A stretch of DNA of 64,000 nucleotides, taken from positions 86,568 to 150,567 of the forward strand of contig CAZQCG010000007.1 in the NCBI GenBank assembly GCA_964592425.1, written 5' to 3'. Made by a program: the position numbers and the translations under genes. Positions 1 through 7,476 of the stretch are shown one piece after another; position 1 is the stretch's first letter, and each line of letters opens with the position of its first letter. A model generated the notes under the pieces. That model saw only the letters and a list, made by a program, of their open reading frames with translations. It was not told where the DNA came from and made no database searches. Source of the DNA: Viridilinea sp964592425 (GTDB taxonomy: Bacteria > Chloroflexota > Chloroflexia > Chloroflexales > Chloroflexaceae).

Positions 1-47
1 GCCTGTTGGTCAACGATGATGCCACCCTACTTGTGTGGGAGGCCTAG
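1..47 (+). CDS. 3' end of an upstream gene, truncated by the window edge
   Basis: An open frame from base 3 reads LLVNDDATLLVWEA and ends at TAG 45-47. The residue pattern looks like a coding C-terminus but is too short to assign to a family. Its stop lies only 4 bases before the GTG chosen as the corA start, so the two genes are probably co-transcribed. Whether this is truly coding is inferred only from the neat spacing. Confidence 0.4.
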   Translation, partial: LLVNDDATLLVWEA

Positions 48-51
48 GCCG

Positions 52-1047
52 GTGTATACGCTGCGGGTCTATCGGGAGGGAACCTTTCTGCCGGCGGCTG
101 AGCTTGCGGCGATCAGCGAGCTGCGTAGCCATCCTGCGACGATCATCTGGCTCGATCTTGAAGCCCCCACCGAGCACGAGGCCGCCCTGCTCAGCGATGA
201 GTTTGGTTTCCATCCCCTGGCCATTGAGGACGCCGTGCGTGACCACGAGCGCCCCAAGGTTGATGCCTACGAAGACTATTATCTCTTTGTCTTCTACAGT
301 AGCGACTATCAGCACAGCAGTGGGGAAGCGGATGGCCCGGCCCGGCGCAGGTCGCAGGTTGATCTGCGCCAACTCAATGTCTTTGTCGGCAAGAACTACC
401 TGGTCACCATTCACCGCCGCCCGATCACCCCGGTGGCCGAGGCCATGCAGCGCTGGCAGGCCCCTCGCGGGCCGATCCACCACGAGGTCGGCAGCCTGCT
501 GCATGATCTGCTCGATGCGATTGTCGATGACTACTTCACGACGATCGATCAGCTTGTCGATGCGGTCGAAGATCTGGAGGATCGCATCTTCAGTCGCTTC
601 CGCGAGGGTGCCATCGAGGAGATCTTCAGCCTGAAAAAAGATCTGCTTCTACTGCGGCGTGTTGTTGCCCCCGAGCGGGATGTGCTCAACGTCCTCTTGC
701 GCCAGCAGCTCCCAATCTTTGCCCCCGGCACGCTGATCTATGTGCAAGATGTCTACGACCACCTTGTCAAAGTCACCGAGACGGTTGACCTCTACCGCGA
801 CCTGCTCTCCTCAGCCCTGGACAGCTACCTCTCACTCCAGTCGAACCAGCTCAACCAGTTGGTTAAAACGCTGACCCTGGCCTCGATCATGTTGATGTCT
901 GCCTCGCTGATCTCCGGGGTGTATGGTATGAATTTTGTCCACATGCCCGAGTTGGCCTGGCCGTGGGGCTACCCCTTTGCTCTTGCCCTGATGCTGACCG
1001 TCGGCCTCGGGCTGGCGCTCTTCTTCAAGAGCCGCAGGTGGTGGTAG
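52..1047 (+). CDS. corA: CorA-family magnesium/divalent cation transporter
   Basis: The 331-residue product is a CorA-type channel: a long soluble, helix-rich N-terminal domain followed by two C-terminal membrane helices. The signature YGMNF that ends the first membrane helix (GMN at about residues 292-294) is intact. The protein ends in a basic tail (FFKSRRWW), typical of the family. CorA pentamers move Mg2+ (sometimes Co2+ or Ni2+) across the inner membrane. GTG 52 is preferred to ATG 16 because GGGAGG at 37-42 is 9 bases upstream and because the previous frame stops at 47. The transported ion cannot be read from sequence. Confidence 0.93.
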   Translation: MYTLRVYREGTFLPAAELAAISELRSHPATIIWLDLEAPTEHEAALLSDEFGFHPLAIEDAVRDHERPKVDAYEDYYLFVFYSSDYQHSSGEADGPARRRSQVDLRQLNVFVGKNYLVTIHRRPITPVAEAMQRWQAPRGPIHHEVGSLLHDLLDAIVDDYFTTIDQLVDAVEDLEDRIFSRFREGAIEEIFSLKKDLLLLRRVVAPERDVLNVLLRQQLPIFAPGTLIYVQDVYDHLVKVTETVDLYRDLLSSALDSYLSLQSNQLNQLVKTLTLASIMLMSASLISGVYGMNFVHMPELAWPWGYPFALALMLTVGLGLALFFKSRRWW

Positions 1048-1095
1048 AGCTGCTTGCGTCCGGCTGTACGCACTTTATGCTACGGAGAATTTCCT

Positions 1096-2190
1096 ATGAC
1101 GTATGGTATTAAGCTAGATCCCCGCCCGATCAGCGGCGAGGTGAGTGTTCGCGAGCTAGTTGACCAGTTTCTGTATGCCTATAACGCGGCCCGCCTGCGC
1201 GAGGCCTGCCAGCTCTTCGCTCGCAGGATCGTGCAGCCTGGGGTGACCGTGGGCCTGACCCTTTCGGGCGCGCTGACCCCGACGGGCCTCGGCACAGCGG
1301 CAATCGTGCCGCTCATTCGCGCCGGTATGATTGACTGGATCGTTAGCACAGGTGCCAACCTCTACCACGATCTACATCGCTCACTCGGCTTCGAGCTCTT
1401 TGGCTCGACGCCCTTCAGCAACGACATTGAGCTGCGCGAGCAGAAGATCATCCGCATCTACGACATTCTCTTTCACCAGGATGTGCTGCTCGAGAGCGAC
1501 GCCTTTGTGCGGGCCTGTCTGCGTGGCGAAGAGTTTCAGACAACCATGGGCACGGCCGAGTTGCACTACAAGCTGGGGCGCTATACCCAGGCCCGTGAAC
1601 AGGCCCTCGGTAGTGGCTATGTGAGTATCCTGACGGCAGCCTACGAGGCAGGTGTGCCGATCTATACCTCGAGCCCCGGCGACAGTACGCTGGGCATGAA
1701 TGTAGCAGCCCTGGCACTTGAGGGCAATCGCTGCCGCTTCGATGTCGAGCGTGACGTGAACGAGACGACGGCGATTGTCTATGCCGCCAAGCGTAGCGGC
1801 GGCGAGAGCGCCGTGGTAATCGTCGGTGGCGGCTCGCCCAAGAACTTCATCTTGCAGACTGAGCCACAGATCCAGGAGGTGCTCGGGCTGGACGAAAAGG
1901 GCCACGACTATTTCATCCAGTTCACCGATGCCCGCCCCGACACTGGCGGTCTCTCCGGCGCTACCCCCTCGGAGGCGATGACCTGGGGCAAGGTTGACCC
2001 CGAACAGCTTCCCGATACGGTCGTCTGCTACCTTGACAGCACCGTGGCCCTGCCCATCCTGGCTGCCTACGCCCTGGCCAGCGCCGCACCGCGCCCGCTC
2101 CAGCGCCTCTATGACCAGCGCGATGCCTTGCTCGCCCGGCTGACAGAAGACTACCTGGCGCAGAACGCCGCCAATGAAAGTGGTGTCTAA
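1096..2190 (+). CDS. Deoxyhypusine synthase-like protein
   Basis: The 364-residue product resembles eukaryotic and archaeal deoxyhypusine synthase along its length: an N-terminal LTLSGALTPTGLG nucleotide-site segment, the STGANLYHDLH motif, a VGGGSPKN loop and the active-site lysine in SEAMTWGK (about Lys299). In eukaryotes the enzyme transfers an aminobutyl group from spermidine to eIF5A using NAD. Bacteria lack eIF5A, and bacterial members are thought to act on polyamines, for example as homospermidine synthases, so the substrate here is open. ATG 1096 is chosen over an upstream TTG in frame because GGAGAA precedes it by about 8 bases. The stop overlaps the left repeat of a MITE-like element. 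Confidence 0.85.
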   Translation: MTYGIKLDPRPISGEVSVRELVDQFLYAYNAARLREACQLFARRIVQPGVTVGLTLSGALTPTGLGTAAIVPLIRAGMIDWIVSTGANLYHDLHRSLGFELFGSTPFSNDIELREQKIIRIYDILFHQDVLLESDAFVRACLRGEEFQTTMGTAELHYKLGRYTQAREQALGSGYVSILTAAYEAGVPIYTSSPGDSTLGMNVAALALEGNRCRFDVERDVNETTAIVYAAKRSGGESAVVIVGGGSPKNFILQTEPQIQEVLGLDEKGHDYFIQFTDARPDTGGLSGATPSEAMTWGKVDPEQLPDTVVCYLDSTVALPILAAYALASAAPRPLQRLYDQRDALLARLTEDYLAQNAANESGV

Positions 2191-2331
2191 AGGAAATACC
2201 TTTCAAATAAGAAACCTGTCAGGTGCGGCCAGCCATGATCGTTCTCTTTCTGATGCATTCCGTGGCCGCACCTGACAGGTTTTCTCAGCCATGCATCCAT
2301 CCTTATTTGTAAAGTATTGTGTCTAAAGGAA
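2183..2331. repeat. MITE-like palindromic element with flanking direct repeat
   Basis: GTGTCTAAAGGAA occurs at 2183-2195 and again at 2319-2331. Between them lie outer imperfect inverted ends (AATACCTTTCAAATAAG at 2195-2211 against 2302-2318, 15 of 17 matching). Inside these is a perfect 20-bp inverted repeat (2212-2231 with 2263-2282) around a 31-base loop. No open frame fits inside. The layout of terminal inverted repeats plus a 12-13 bp target-site duplication is that of a small non-autonomous insertion. Because it sits directly after a stop codon it may also act as a terminator. Confidence 0.7.
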
Positions 2332-2350
2332 GTCTCTCGGCATGCTGCCC

Positions 2351-2396
2351 CCTGGGTGCGCGGGCGTCCCGCCCGCATGCGGGCCAGCGTACCCAG
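2351..2396. repeat. GC-rich palindromic intergenic sequence
   Basis: The spacer between the MITE-like element and the groESL promoter contains the perfect 14-bp palindrome GCCCGCATGCGGGC (2371-2384). A weaker outer pairing, CTGGGT with ACCCAG, flanks it. It would fold strongly as RNA or cruciform DNA. No function can be assigned. Similar GC-rich palindromes are common intergenic repeats in high-GC genomes. Confidence 0.4.
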
Positions 2397-2417
2397 AAGG
2401 GCGTCAGCCCGCTGACC

Positions 2418-2444
2418 CTGGCACTCATTGCCAAAGAGTGCTAG
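2418..2444 (+). promoter_or_regulatory. CIRCE operator 1 (HrcA-binding), upstream of -35
   Basis: CTGGCACTC-N9-GAGTGCTAG matches the CIRCE consensus TTAGCACTC-N9-GAGTGCTAA, with an exact 9-base spacer and substitutions only at the outer positions. It lies just upstream of the TTGACA hexamer of groESL. HrcA bound here would be expected to repress the operon until heat or misfolding stress. Confidence 0.8.
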
Positions 2445-2452
2445 AATGGGAC

Positions 2453-2481
2453 TTGACAAGACGCCCCGGCTTGAGTACTAT
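2453..2481 (+). promoter_or_regulatory. groESL housekeeping promoter
   Basis: TTGACA (2453-2458) and TACTAT (2476-2481) are separated by exactly 17 bases, the best canonical sigma-70-type promoter in the window. Transcription would start near 2488, at the edge of the second CIRCE element. Confidence 0.85.
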
Positions 2482-2490
2482 AGACAGCGG

Positions 2491-2517
2491 TTAGCACTCT
2501 TTGCTCGAGACTGCTAA
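2491..2517 (+). promoter_or_regulatory. CIRCE operator 2, at the transcription start
   Basis: TTAGCACTC-N9-GACTGCTAA matches CIRCE with one mismatch in the right arm. The palindrome extends outward (CAGCGG / CCGCTG) to 15-bp arms at 2485-2499 and 2509-2523. It covers the expected start of transcription, the usual repressing position. In the mRNA it would form a 5' hairpin. Confidence 0.9.
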
Positions 2518-2558
2518 CCGCTGTTTAATGTTCTAGCGCCTGTTGATGGAGGGATAGT

Positions 2559-2861
2559 ATGTCCGACTTTCGGGTGCGACCTCTGGGTGACCGTGTTGTG
2601 ATCAAGCCAGCTGAACGCGAGGAAAAGACCAAGGGTGGGATCTTCCTCCCCGATACGGCCAGCAAAGAGCGCCCCATGGAGGGCACCGTGCTCGCCGTTG
2701 GCGAGGGCCGCCGCGATGACAACGGCAAGCTCATCCCAATGAATGTAAGTGCAGGCGATAAGGTGCTCTTCGCCAAGTATAGTGGCACCGAGTTTAAGGT
2801 TGATGAGGTCGAGTATCTGATCCTGTCGGAGAAGGATATCCTGGGTATCGTCCAGGGCTAA
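2559..2861 (+). CDS. groS: Co-chaperonin GroES
   Basis: The 100-residue protein matches Cpn10: the N-terminal RPLGDRVVIKP strand, the mobile loop region (KTKGGIFLPDTA) that contacts GroEL, and the C-terminal EYLILSEKDILGIV strand. GroES forms the heptameric lid over GroEL and closes the cytoplasmic folding chamber. The gene follows a strong promoter with two CIRCE operators and lies 23 bases before groEL, so the two form one operon regulated by HrcA and heat. Length is normal for the family. Confidence 0.98.
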   Translation: MSDFRVRPLGDRVVIKPAEREEKTKGGIFLPDTASKERPMEGTVLAVGEGRRDDNGKLIPMNVSAGDKVLFAKYSGTEFKVDEVEYLILSEKDILGIVQG

Positions 2862-2884
2862 ATGTTGAGGAGTCACGATCACAT

Positions 2885-4531
2885 ATGGCTAAGCAGCTCT
2901 GTTTCAATGAAGAGGCCCGCCGCTCGCTCAAGCGCGGTGTGGATACTGTCGCCGATGCAGTAAAGACCACTCTTGGCCCCCGCGGGCGCAATGTGGCAAT
3001 TGACAAGAAGTTCGGCTCGCCCACTGTCACCCATGACGGTGTCACCGTGGCCAAGGAGATCGAGCTTAAGGATCCATTCGAGAACATGGGTGCCCAACTC
3101 CTCAAGGAGGCGGCCACCAAGACCAACGATGTCGCCGGTGACGGTACCACCACTGCTACCGTGCTGGCTCAGGCGATCGTTACCGAGGGCCTCAAGGTCG
3201 TTGCGGCCGGTGCCAACGCCATGCTGCTCAAGCGTGGCCTCGACAAGGGTGCAGAGGCTCTGGTTGCCGCCATTCGTGCCAGCGCCACCCCCGTGCGCGA
3301 CCGCGCCGATATTGCTCACGTTGCCACCAACTCCGCCGCTGATAGCGAAATTGGCGAACTGATCGCTGAGGTGATGGAGAAGGTCGGCAAGGATGGTGTG
3401 ATTACGGTCGAAGAGTCCAAGGGTGTTGCCTTCGAGAAGGAGTACACCGAGGGCATGCAGTTCGACCGTGGCTACATCTCCGGTTATATGGTCACCAGCG
3501 TCGAGCGCCAGGAGGCCGAGCTTGATGACCCCTATATCCTGATCACCGACAAGAAGATCAGCAGCATTCAGGAAGTCCTGCCGGTGCTCGAGAAGGTGCT
3601 GCAGGTCACCAAGAACTTTGTGATCATCGCCGAGGATGTTGACGGCGAGGCCCTGGCGACCCTGGTGGTCAACAAGCTGCGTGGCACGATCAACGCCCTG
3701 GCGATCAAGGCCCCCGGCTTCGGCGACCGCCGCAAGGCTATGCTCCAGGATATCGCTATCCTCACCGGCGGCACCGTCATCTCCGAAGAGGTCGGTCGCA
3801 AGCTCGACAGCGCCACCATTGAGGATCTTGGCCGCGCCCGCAAGGTTGTTGCTACCAAGGACGATACCACCATCATCGAGGGCCGCGGCGACGAGGCGGC
3901 GATCAAGGCTCGCATCGACCAGATCCGTGCCCAGATCGAGACCACGACCAGCGACTTCGACCGCGAGAAGCTCCAGGAGCGCCTGGCCAAGCTCGCCGGT
4001 GGTGTGGCGGTGATCAAGGTTGGTGCTGCTACCGAGCCCGAGCTCAAGGAGAAGAAGCACCGCGTTGAGGACGCCCTGAGCGCCACCCGTGCCGCCGTTG
4101 AGGAGGGCATCGTCGCCGGTGGTGGTGTCAGCCTGATCAACGCCATCAGTGCGCTTGATGCCGTCACCGTCGCTCACGAAGATGAGAAGGTCGGCCTGCA
4201 GATCCTCCGCCGTGCCCTTGAGGAGCCCCTGCGCATCCTCGCCCGCAACGCCGGTGAAGATGGCGCGGTGATTATCGCCGATGTGCGCCGCATGCAGGAG
4301 GCCAAGGGCGACAAGACCCTCGGCTACAACGTTCTGACCGGCGAGTATGGCAGTATGATCGAGCAGGGCATCATCGACCCGGTCAAGGTCACCCGCAGCG
4401 CCGTACAGAACGCGGTCAGCATCGCGGGTATGATCCTCACCACCGAGGCCCTGATCACCGATATCCCTGAAGAGAAGGCGCCGATGGGCGGCGGGATGCC
4501 CGGTGGCATGGGCGGCGGGATGGACTTCTAA
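2885..4531 (+). CDS. groL: Chaperonin GroEL (Hsp60)
   Basis: The 548-residue protein is a full-length group I chaperonin. Visible marks are the ATP site (KTTLGPRGRN and VAGDGTTTATVLAQ), the KAPGFGDRRKAML segment, the AAVEEGIVAGGG motif and the Gly-Met-rich C-terminal tail. It folds substrate proteins in the cytosol in an ATP cycle with GroES. It is the second gene of the CIRCE-controlled operon, and a strong hairpin follows its stop. The opposite strand carries a long stop-free frame that is a coding-bias shadow. Confidence 0.98.
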   Translation: MAKQLCFNEEARRSLKRGVDTVADAVKTTLGPRGRNVAIDKKFGSPTVTHDGVTVAKEIELKDPFENMGAQLLKEAATKTNDVAGDGTTTATVLAQAIVTEGLKVVAAGANAMLLKRGLDKGAEALVAAIRASATPVRDRADIAHVATNSAADSEIGELIAEVMEKVGKDGVITVEESKGVAFEKEYTEGMQFDRGYISGYMVTSVERQEAELDDPYILITDKKISSIQEVLPVLEKVLQVTKNFVIIAEDVDGEALATLVVNKLRGTINALAIKAPGFGDRRKAMLQDIAILTGGTVISEEVGRKLDSATIEDLGRARKVVATKDDTTIIEGRGDEAAIKARIDQIRAQIETTTSDFDREKLQERLAKLAGGVAVIKVGAATEPELKEKKHRVEDALSATRAAVEEGIVAGGGVSLINAISALDAVTVAHEDEKVGLQILRRALEEPLRILARNAGEDGAVIIADVRRMQEAKGDKTLGYNVLTGEYGSMIEQGIIDPVKVTRSAVQNAVSIAGMILTTEALITDIPEEKAPMGGGMPGGMGGGMDF

Positions 4532-4555
4532 GACCAGTCCAGTTCTGGTTACCCG

Positions 4556-4588
4556 AAGGGGTGCGCAGCGTACGCTGCCGCACCCCTT
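4556..4588 (+). terminator. groESL intrinsic terminator
   Basis: A 15-bp stem (AAGGGGTGCG + CAGCG paired with CGCTG + CGCACCCCTT, one bulged C at 4578) with a TA turn follows groEL by 24 bases. It is followed by CCTTAGTTTCTT, a modest T-rich run. Confidence 0.85.
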
Positions 4589-4601
4589 CCTTAGTTTCTT
4601 G

Positions 4602-4610
4602 TGGTATACT
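4602..4610 (+). promoter_or_regulatory. Extended -10 promoter of sfsA
   Basis: TGG-TATACT directly follows the groESL terminator, 42 bases before the sfsA ATG. No good -35 is visible at the right distance, so recognition would rely on the TGN extension. Confidence 0.55.
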
Positions 4611-4652
4611 TCACTAGCTGGAGGGTATCCTGAAGCCTTAAAGTCATTATCT

Positions 4653-5393
4653 ATGCCTGTCCGTGTGCTGCTAAACGCAACCGGGCCGCTGACCGAAGCG
4701 ACCTTTGTGGCTCGTCCGAACCAGCTGCTGGTCGAGGCTCGCCTTAATGGGCGGATCGTGCGCGCACATATGGCTGACCGTGGTCGCCTGCTCGATCTGC
4801 TGATCCCCGCGGCCCGTCTTCTGCTGGCCCCCCGTGATGAGCTTGGGCGCAAGACCTCCTTCCAGGTGGTCGGGGTCTACAGTGGCGATGAACTGGTCTC
4901 GCTCGATACGCAGTTACCCAATCGCCTGATGGTCGCCGCTCTGGCCAACAATGCCCTTCCGCAGTTTGCCCGTTACACGCGGGTGCAGCGCGAAGTCACT
5001 ATCGGCACCCATCGCTTCGACTTTCGCCTCGGTGAGGGCCTCGCCACCTGTATACTCGAAGTCAAGTCGGTAGGCAAGGTGGTCAATGGCCTGGCCCGTT
5101 TTCCCGATGCGCCCACCGAACGGGGTCGCCACCAGCTCGAAGCTCTGGCGCAGATGGCCCGCAGTGGTCAGCGCTGCGCCGTCGTCTTTATCATCCAGCG
5201 CCGCGCTGCTACCGCCCTTGTCCCTGACCACGAGATCGACCCCGCCTTTGCCCGCGCTATGCGTACCGCCATCAGCGTCGGCGTTGAGACCTACGCCTAT
5301 CTCTGCCCCATTACCCCCGAAGGCATTACCCTCGGTACCCCCGTGCCTATCCATAACTCCCCCGAAGCCTTGCCAAGCTCCAGCTGGGAATAG
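4653..5393 (+). CDS. sfsA: SfsA family protein (sugar fermentation stimulation / putative DNA-RNA nuclease)
   Basis: The 246-residue product matches SfsA: an N-terminal OB-like segment (VEARLNGRIVRAHMADRGRL), then the nuclease-like core FDFRLGEG...CILEVKSVGKV and PDAPTERGRHQLEAL. E. coli SfsA was found as a stimulator of maltose fermentation and binds DNA. The PD-(D/E)XK-like core suggests a nuclease fold, but a physiological role is not established. ATG 4653 starts the conserved region; the open frame continues upstream into groEL but those codons are noncoding. It has its own promoter and is monocistronic. Confidence 0.93.
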   Translation: MPVRVLLNATGPLTEATFVARPNQLLVEARLNGRIVRAHMADRGRLLDLLIPAARLLLAPRDELGRKTSFQVVGVYSGDELVSLDTQLPNRLMVAALANNALPQFARYTRVQREVTIGTHRFDFRLGEGLATCILEVKSVGKVVNGLARFPDAPTERGRHQLEALAQMARSGQRCAVVFIIQRRAATALVPDHEIDPAFARAMRTAISVGVETYAYLCPITPEGITLGTPVPIHNSPEALPSSSWE

Positions 5394-5494
5394 AGGTAAG
5401 ACAAGGTTTCGGGCTGCCCCTGGTGGATACCAATAGCACAGCGGGGCGATCGGGGTGTGCCTCCGGGGCCTCTAGCCTGTCCTCTTCACACGCC

Positions 5495-5513
5495 CGCCGG
5501 GATTATCCCGGCG
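5495..5513. terminator. Hairpin between sfsA and etfB
   Basis: CGCCGGGAT-T-ATCCCGGCG is a perfect 9-bp inverted repeat (realistic loop 3-5 bases) about 100 bases after the sfsA stop. There is no U-tract, so it may be a rho-assisted or processing hairpin instead of an efficient terminator. Confidence 0.4.
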
Positions 5514-5542
5514 CTGTGCGCAAAGCGCATCGAGTTCTTGTG

Positions 5543-5551
5543 TGGTACAAT
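5543..5551 (+). promoter_or_regulatory. Extended -10 promoter of etfBA
   Basis: TGG-TACAAT lies 64 bases before the etfB ATG. No convincing -35 is present. Confidence 0.55.
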
Positions 5552-5615
5552 TCTCCGCGTTGAATCTGCCAGATACGGGGTGGATCGTCCCATCCCTGAA
5601 CGTGAAGGAGCCAGT

Positions 5616-6392
5616 ATGCATATCGTCGTGTGTCTCAAACAGGTCCCCCGTGATAACTCGGTAAAGATCAATAGTGATCTGAGCATCAACGCCGACGGCA
5701 TCGAGAAGATTATCAACCTCTTCGACGAATACGCAGTTGAAGAAGGGATCGCCTGGAACGAGAAGCATGGCGGCAAACTGACGGTGCTCTCAATGGGTAC
5801 CGACGAGTGGGTTGAGCAGATCCGTCGCGCCCTCGCTATGGGTGCCAGTGATTCACTCCTGCTGCGTGATCCCTCTTTTGCCAGCCTCGACACCCTCGCC
5901 GCCGCCAAAGTTGTCGCTGCAGCGATCAAGAAACTCGGCGATGTTGACCTGATCCTGACCGGGCGCAACAGCACCGACGACGAGAGTGGCGCCTTCGCCC
6001 CCGCCCTGGCACGTACCCTCGGCTGGCCCCAGATTACCTATGTGGGCAAAGTGCTCGATGTCGATGCAGGTGCCAAGAAGATTACCGCCGAGCGTCACCT
6101 CGAAACGGTGATCGAGACAGTCACCGCACCTCTCCCGGCCGTAGTCAGTGTGATTAAGGACATCAACAACCCGCGCTATCCCTCCCTGCTCAAGATCAAG
6201 AAGGTGGCCAAGATCAGCCCACCTGTCTGGACCGCCGCCGACCTCGGCGTGGCTGGCCTGGCCCCGGCTGCCGTGGTCGCCAACCGCGTGCCGCCGCCCC
6301 CGCGTCCCTCGGGCGAGCTGATCGACGGTGCCGATGCGACTGCCAAGGTACGCAAGCTGGTGGACAAGCTGCTTGAGAATCAGATCATCTAG
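5616..6392 (+). CDS. etfB: Electron transfer flavoprotein, beta subunit
   Basis: The 258-residue product starts MHIVVCLKQVPR and carries the ETF-beta signature region LTGRNSTDDESGAFAPALA and LPAVVSVIKDINNPRYPSLL. With EtfA it forms a soluble heterodimer holding FAD, and AMP in the classical form, that passes electrons from acyl-CoA dehydrogenases and similar flavoenzymes to the quinone pool. ATG 5616 is preceded by GAAGGAG at 5604-5610, so the upstream part of the frame is not translated. etfA follows after 41 bases on the same transcript. Confidence 0.96.
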   Translation: MHIVVCLKQVPRDNSVKINSDLSINADGIEKIINLFDEYAVEEGIAWNEKHGGKLTVLSMGTDEWVEQIRRALAMGASDSLLLRDPSFASLDTLAAAKVVAAAIKKLGDVDLILTGRNSTDDESGAFAPALARTLGWPQITYVGKVLDVDAGAKKITAERHLETVIETVTAPLPAVVSVIKDINNPRYPSLLKIKKVAKISPPVWTAADLGVAGLAPAAVVANRVPPPPRPSGELIDGADATAKVRKLVDKLLENQII

Positions 6393-6433
6393 GCACGCCC
6401 TGCGCTGCCCCGGATGCACATAAGGAGGAAGCT

Positions 6434-7411
6434 ATGTCGGGTGTGTTGATCCTCATTGAGCAAGTCGGCGCTGATGTTGCCGCTGTATCGCGTGAACTGT
6501 TGGGCAAGGGCAAAGATCTGGCCGCAGCCCTCGGTGGGCCACTCAGTGCCGTGGTGATCGGGGCCGATGTGGCTGGCCTGGCCAGTCAGGTAGGTGCCCT
6601 CGGGGCCGATGTGGTCTATACCGTGACTGACCCCTCTCTCGCCACATATACGACCGATGGCTATGTTGCTGCCGCCAAAGCCGCCGTTGCAGCGGCCCAG
6701 CCTGCCCTGGTGCTGGGTGGGGGTGGTTTCCAGATGCGTGACTTCGGCGCGGCCCTCGCCGCTGACCTCAACGCCGGGCTGGCCGTCGATGTCACCGACC
6801 TGAAGGTTGAGGGCGGGGCTGTCCTCGCTGTGCGCCCCTCCCATGGCGGCAATGTGGTCAATACCTACACCTTCGCCGCTGGGAGCGTTGTTGTGGCCCT
6901 GGCGCGCAAGCAGAGCTTCCCCGAAGCGGCTGGCGGGGCTAGTGGTGCCAAAGTCGAGGCCCTCAGCCTTCCGGCCACCACCATTCGTACCCAGGTCAAT
7001 AGTGTTGCTCCCAAGTCGGGCGCGGTCAACCTCACCGATGCGGCGATTATCGTCAGCGGTGGGCGCGGCCTGGGCGACAAGGACAACTACTACAAGCTCA
7101 TTCCGCCCCTCGCTGAGGCGATCGGTGCGGCCTATGGGGCCTCACGTGCTGTGGTTGACGCCGGTTGGGTGCCCTACGAGCACCAGGTCGGCCAGACTGG
7201 CAAGACGGTTAGCCCCAAACTCTATGTCGCCGCTGGCATCTCGGGTGCCATCCAGCACCTGGCCGGTATGCGCACGAGCCGCAATATCGTGGCGATCAAC
7301 AAGGACGCCGAGGCTCCGATCTTCCGTGTCGCCAACTTCGGCGTGATCGGCGATGTCAACGAGATCGTGCCCCTGCTCACCGAAGAGCTCAAGGCGCGCC
7401 TCGGGCGCTAA
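6434..7411 (+). CDS. etfA: Electron transfer flavoprotein, alpha subunit
   Basis: The 325-residue product has the N-terminal ETF domain and the C-terminal FAD-binding domain, with the conserved GGRGLGDKDN segment and the FAD motif VGQTGKTVSPKLYVAAGISGA followed by IQHLAGM. AAGGAGG sits just before the ATG. Its partner etfB is directly upstream. The usual acyl-CoA dehydrogenase or ETF-quinone oxidoreductase genes are not adjacent, so the electron donor cannot be inferred from context. A perfect 20-bp hairpin ends the operon. Confidence 0.96.
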   Translation: MSGVLILIEQVGADVAAVSRELLGKGKDLAAALGGPLSAVVIGADVAGLASQVGALGADVVYTVTDPSLATYTTDGYVAAAKAAVAAAQPALVLGGGGFQMRDFGAALAADLNAGLAVDVTDLKVEGGAVLAVRPSHGGNVVNTYTFAAGSVVVALARKQSFPEAAGGASGAKVEALSLPATTIRTQVNSVAPKSGAVNLTDAAIIVSGGRGLGDKDNYYKLIPPLAEAIGAAYGASRAVVDAGWVPYEHQVGQTGKTVSPKLYVAAGISGAIQHLAGMRTSRNIVAINKDAEAPIFRVANFGVIGDVNEIVPLLTEELKARLGR

Positions 7412-7426
7412 AGGCTGCCCCAAACA

Positions 7427-7467
7427 ACAAACGGCGAGGGCGGGCATTGCCCGCCCTCGCCGTTTGT
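7427..7467. terminator. Bidirectional terminator between etfA and the M4 protease gene
   Basis: Arms 7427-7446 and 7448-7467 are perfect 20-bp inverted repeats (ACAAACGGCGAGGGCGGGCA and its complement). The stem ends in A/T-rich bases on both sides, which suits termination of the two convergent genes. Confidence 0.88.
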
Positions 7468-7476
7468 CACCCGTAC

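Noticed and set aside
2879..4852. 657-codon open frame antisense to groEL
   Set aside because: It mirrors groEL exactly, has low-complexity Gly/Leu/Asp-rich translation and no family resemblance; it is a product of strong GC3 bias.
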